Origin: Rotaria sordida
Lineage: Eukaryota > Rotifera > Eurotatoria > Philodinida > Philodinidae
Reading direction: 5' to 3'
Assembly (NCBI GenBank): GCA_905250125.1
Contig: CAJNOL010000520.1
Coordinates: forward strand, 47,568 to 111,567
DNA: 64,000 nt
The translations under genes were made by a program, and so were the position numbers. This document shows, in pieces, positions 60,371 through 64,000 of this stretch (position 1 is the first letter of the stretch; every line of letters begins with the position of its first letter). The notes below the pieces were generated by a model that worked only from the letters and a program-made list of their open reading frames with translations, searched no databases and was not told the DNA's origin.

Positions 60371-61670
60371 TAGTTGCCATGAATCTAAATAAAAAAAAAA
60401 AGAAATAATTATTTGTAACACTTCCATACTTGCATTATTTTCAGTTCGATATTGAACTAAATAAAAGAAAATAAATATCAATATTTATATAAATAAGGGA
60501 TACTTACTTTGAGGACGTTGTGTTGAATCTAAAGAGAAAAAAGAGACAACTATTCATTAAATTTTCATGCTTATAACATTTTTTGTTTGATTTTGAACTA
60601 AATAAAGCAAAAAAAATATATATTTATATAAATATAGGATATTTACTTTTAATATGTTGTTCGGATGAATCTAAAGAAGAAAATGATTTTTGAAATTTTC
60701 ATAGTGACATTATCTCTAGTTTAATATTGAACTAAATAAAAATAAATAAATATAGATATTTATATAATTAAGGGATACATACATTGAAGACGTTGTGTTG
60801 AATATAAAAAGAAAAAAGAGACAATTGTTTATTAATTTTTCATACTTACAACATTTTTCTGTTTCATGCTGAACTAAATAAAAACAAATATTTGTATAAA
60901 TAGAAGATATTTACTTTTAATATGTTGTTTGGGTAAATCTAGAAGATGATTTGTGAAATTTTAAATACTTACATTATTTTGCATTTCATCTCGAACTCAG
61001 TAAAGAAAAAAAATATACAAGGGATACTTACTTATCACATATTATTCAGATGAATCTAAAGAAAAAAAAAGAAATATTTATTTTCGCATTGTTATCCTTA
61101 CAATATTTTAAGCTTGACATTGAACTAGATAAAGAAAACAAAAATATATATTTATATAGATAGGAAATACTTACTTTGAAGATATTTTGATGAATCGAAG
61201 AAGAAAAAAAGATAGAATTATTATACAATTTTCATGCTCACAATACCTTTATATTGAAGTTGAACTAAATAAAGAAAAATATATTTATATATGTGAGGGT
61301 ACTTACTTTTAACACGTTATTGTGATGAATTAAAAGAGAAGAAAGAAATAATTATGAATAAAGTTTTAATACGCACAGTACGTCTGATTCGACATAATTT
61401 CAATGAAGAAAACATATAAATAGATAAGTGCCACGATATATTTACTTTGAATACATCATACCAATTGATCTAAAATAAAGAGAAAATAATTGTAAAGAAA
61501 ATTAAATAATTACATTTTCATTTTGAATTTTATATCGAACTAAATAGAAAGAGGTGTAAATTTTAAGCTGATAATGCTTACTTACTATAGCTCTCGCAAT
61601 GGATTTAAATTAAAAAAATGTGTAACTATTTTTTGAAATCTTAATACTTAAATTATTTTGAGTTTAATAT
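60243..61670 (-). other. micro-exon-like array with terminal exon
   Basis: On the minus strand, about 20 units of roughly 68 bp alternate between two types. Type A is an acceptor ATTTAG, a 23-nt piece such as TTCAATATCGAACTGAAAAT..., then GTAAGTATG or a one-base variant. Type B is TTCTTTAG, a 21- or 24-nt piece starting ATTCA, then GTAAGT. Introns so defined are about 42-51 bp, normal for this genome. Clean examples: B 60508-60528, A 60434-60456. The array leads to a terminal exon, 60384-60243, that ends in TAA. The last B, last A and terminal exon splice in one open frame (IQHNVLK, FNIELKI, then FMATNNGTVC). Further upstream, some units have broken splice signals and the frame is not kept. 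It may be a decayed or non-coding gene, or a repeat that mimics splice sites. Confidence 0.45.
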
Positions 61671-62639
61671 TCAGCCAAGTGAAATAAGGATATAATTATA
61701 TTTGAGCTAAAGAATTTCTTTTAATTTATGTTTTAGAACGGATGTAAAACAATTAGCTCTCTAAATAGGTCTAGGAGTTTGCAATGAATTCACAATTATC
61801 ATAATGTTTTTGAGAGTGATCTAATTAAAAGCATTATGATGGAATTACCGATGGAGATTCGTTTTGATTTCGATTTTTTAAACTAACAGTGAGTCGGAAC
61901 TTAGGACGACTTAATTCTAGAATAACACATAAAACTAGCGTCCTCTTTAGTGCAACATCATGTTTGAAGGAACATGTAAGAGGTGAGAAACACATCGTTG
62001 TGTCAATAGCAGTATTGTGAGGGAATCATTCTATTAAAGGAATATTATTTCCAACTATCTAAAATGTGATTCGGTCAGTTGCAACTCATTGCACGAAATT
62101 CTTATTTATATCAGTAGAAAAAATGTATGTGTATCGATTTTGGATCATGTTGTTATGAGCCAATGCGAACCATTTCTAACTGCATACAACAACTAGAGAT
62201 CATCGAATCCTAAAATTTCTGAACTGGAACGCGGGCGAGATTGATTAAAAATCTTTGGACCAGCACTGGGCCGAATCCATTCGTGAGAAGTTTTTGGACC
62301 CAAAACTCAATGGTCAACTTTTTGTCAATTCAAACTTGAAAGGAACTCGTACTGCATTGTTTGTTTTTGAAAGTTAAGTGTGATATTTTTGGAGTATGAT
62401 GAAAAAGAATTTTAGGAAATTTTGAAATACGTCTAACACAAATTAATGTTTTTTTCAATTAGTAACTGATTAGTAAAAATCTTTCGAGCTAGATCTGACA
62501 CGGACACGTCAAGATGCGGATATGATCTAATGAGACTCTAATAGCAACCATTTTAATGGAGTTAAGTCCATATAAAATAGCATCTAGTTACGAATTTTTA
62601 GAATAAGAACAAACTTTTCATGAAAGCATAGAATAAAAA

Positions 62640-62960
62640 ATTCTATTCGCGAAAAAGTAAAATAATGTACCTTTAACCTTCGAATAATAAACCCTTTTCA
62701 GGAATGGGTAGAACAATAAACCCATAATCGTAGAATAATAAACCCTTTTCATGGATGGGTAGAGAAATAAACCCATGGTCGTAGAATAATAAACCCTTTT
62801 CGTAAAAGAGTAGAACAACAAACTCATAACCGTAGAATAAAAAACCCTTTTCAGAAAAGGCAGAACAATAAACCCTTTTTCGCTAGTCATAAACCCTCTT
62901 TAATTTTAAATACCCTTTTTCTCAGAGACCCTTTCGCCCAAAAACCTTAAAGGGTTTAAC
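62640..62960. repeat. subterminal tandem repeat, about 66-bp period with 33-bp half-units
   Basis: Several copies of GTAGAATAATAAACCCTTTT alternate with GGGTAGAACAATAAACCC. The repeated word is the inner part of the composite element's own TIR. A minus-strand frame (62618-62890) stays open because the period is a multiple of three, giving a repeated KRVYYSTIMGLL-type peptide; it is not taken as a gene. Confidence 0.7.
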
Positions 62961-63045
62961 ACACCAGCATAAACCCTTTAAGGGTTTAGGAAAGCTTTTC
63001 TAAGGTATTAGGGTTTATTATTCTACGAATTTTTTTAACACTGTA

Positions 63046-64000
63046 GACGGACTTCACATCGATAGCTTAAAATATAATTTAAATAATTATCATCGCACCT
63101 TCTAGTATTAAGCACATGCAATTCACCACTTGCTCCCTCAAAAATTACGAATTCCTCTTGAATTTTCTTACTTTTTACTAACACTTTCATTCCAACGACA
63201 GAATATTTTCGTACTTTTTTCGATGTTTTGTAAAAATGATCGATTTTAAAATGAATTCGTCTTGTACTATATCCGAGAAAAACACGTCCCTATATCACCT
63301 CATATGACTGATGAAAACCGAAGATCTCTCGCTGATTACATTCTTGAGTTATTCAACAAATAGTCACACGTACCGACTTTTTAAACAGGTTATACTATCA
63401 CCAATACAAAACTGAGCAACTAGAGTAAAATTAATTGCATCCATAAATTCAATTGAGTCGTAAAGAAAATAAATCTCTCATAATTTATACACTTGATTCC
63501 ATGGACATTCAATAATATTCGAGTTTTCCTCCCAATAAGCTACCAACTAATTTGGAACAACTTTTAATTCGATGGTAATCAAAAGATGAACTACTTCAAC
63601 ATATTATCCGTTCAATTCATGTAACTTGCGTCTTACTACAGAGTTCAATGCATATCGATCACATCTGAAATAAACTGTGCTTCTATTTAAAACTGACACA
63701 AAATCACGTAAAACTTACGAACCCACTTCACCCTTAGATTTTCTATCCACTAGTATGATTATCGTTTCGGAGAAAACACGCATCCGATGATCATGCAACT
63801 CAGCAGAAATTCATTGTTACCATACAATAACAAAATCGAAATAAAATCGCTCACTACATACCATGAGAATCCATCACTTATCTCCTGTAACACATTAACA
63901 CGTTCAACATAAAACATAAACTGAGAATGTTCAGTCATACTTGAGCCCAAAAATATTTAATCCCTCTGTGAAAGTCTCAAACATACGGTACACGCGAACA
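63046..64000. other. intergenic
   Basis: AT-rich sequence to the window end. I see no gene, repeat or RNA. Confidence 0.5.

Larger units (their letters stand above)
59392..63045. mobile_element. TIR-bounded composite element
   Basis: The left end (from 59392) contains GTAGAATAATAAACCC after an ACTGTAAAAAAA start. The right end (63008-63045) is its reverse complement, GGGTTTATTATTCTACGAAT followed by TTTTTTAACACTGTA. About 33 bp match. Subterminal sequence at both ends shares GGGTTTAGGAAA. Inside are two long palindromes, a micro-exon-like array and a subterminal tandem repeat built from the TIR word itself. No transposase is visible, so it is a non-autonomous or composite element, or a locus bracketed by two insertions of the same repeat. 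Confidence 0.5.

Noticed and set aside
60383..61700. Regular spaced repeats resembling a CRISPR array
   Set aside because: The repeats diverge, alternate in two types and carry splice-like ends. The window is eukaryotic and has no cas genes.

Overview
The window looks like eukaryotic nuclear DNA from a bdelloid rotifer. It is AT-rich, and its genes have many short GT-AG introns, mostly 45-70 bp. Family-level clues are an ADP-ribosyltransferase fused to leucine-rich repeats, an intron-bearing NRPS/PKS hybrid, dense fragments of DNA transposons, and G-rich tracts built on TGTGGG, which I recall as the bdelloid telomere repeat. There are two 10-N assembly gaps (16894-16903 and 57726-57735). No rRNA gene, CRISPR array or bacterial-style operon was seen.

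Layout. 1-9557: repeats around one two-exon gene for a small secreted protein of unknown function (2500-4292). 9558-16547: a complete 30-exon PSME4/PA200 proteasome-activator gene, whose exons join to 1823 codons with no frame break. 17132-19563 (minus): a five-exon TRAF adaptor (RING, TRAF zinc fingers, coiled coil, MATH), intact except for one TAG codon inside the RING. 19564-34624: gene-poor and repeat-rich, with a decayed PiggyBac element bounded by TTAA, a mariner-like foldback MITE nested in a larger inverted repeat, and several short-period degenerate repeats. 34625-40899: a 2069-residue A-PCP-KS-AT-ACP-TE hybrid synthetase with one 65-bp intron. 45298-46774 (minus): a complete seven-exon HDHD5-type HAD phosphatase. 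50-54 kb: small orphan exons and a decayed cytidine deaminase. 55155-57902: an ART-LRR gene whose first intron carries two small DNA transposons. 59392-63045: a TIR-bounded composite holding two long palindromes and an array of about 20 micro-exon-like units.

The genes do not form a pathway. PSME4 (proteasome cap), HDHD5 (phosphatase) and the TRAF adaptor (signalling) are ordinary animal genes. The hybrid synthetase and the ART-LRR gene belong to accessory families expanded or acquired in bdelloids. Four structures deserve most attention: the micro-exon-like array with its palindromes, at least eight dispersed telomere-like (TGTGGG) hairpins, the lone nonsense codon in the TRAF RING, and the single-module synthetase with no condensation or reductive domain. 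All gene models come from reading splice sites, phase and family similarity by eye; no search was run.
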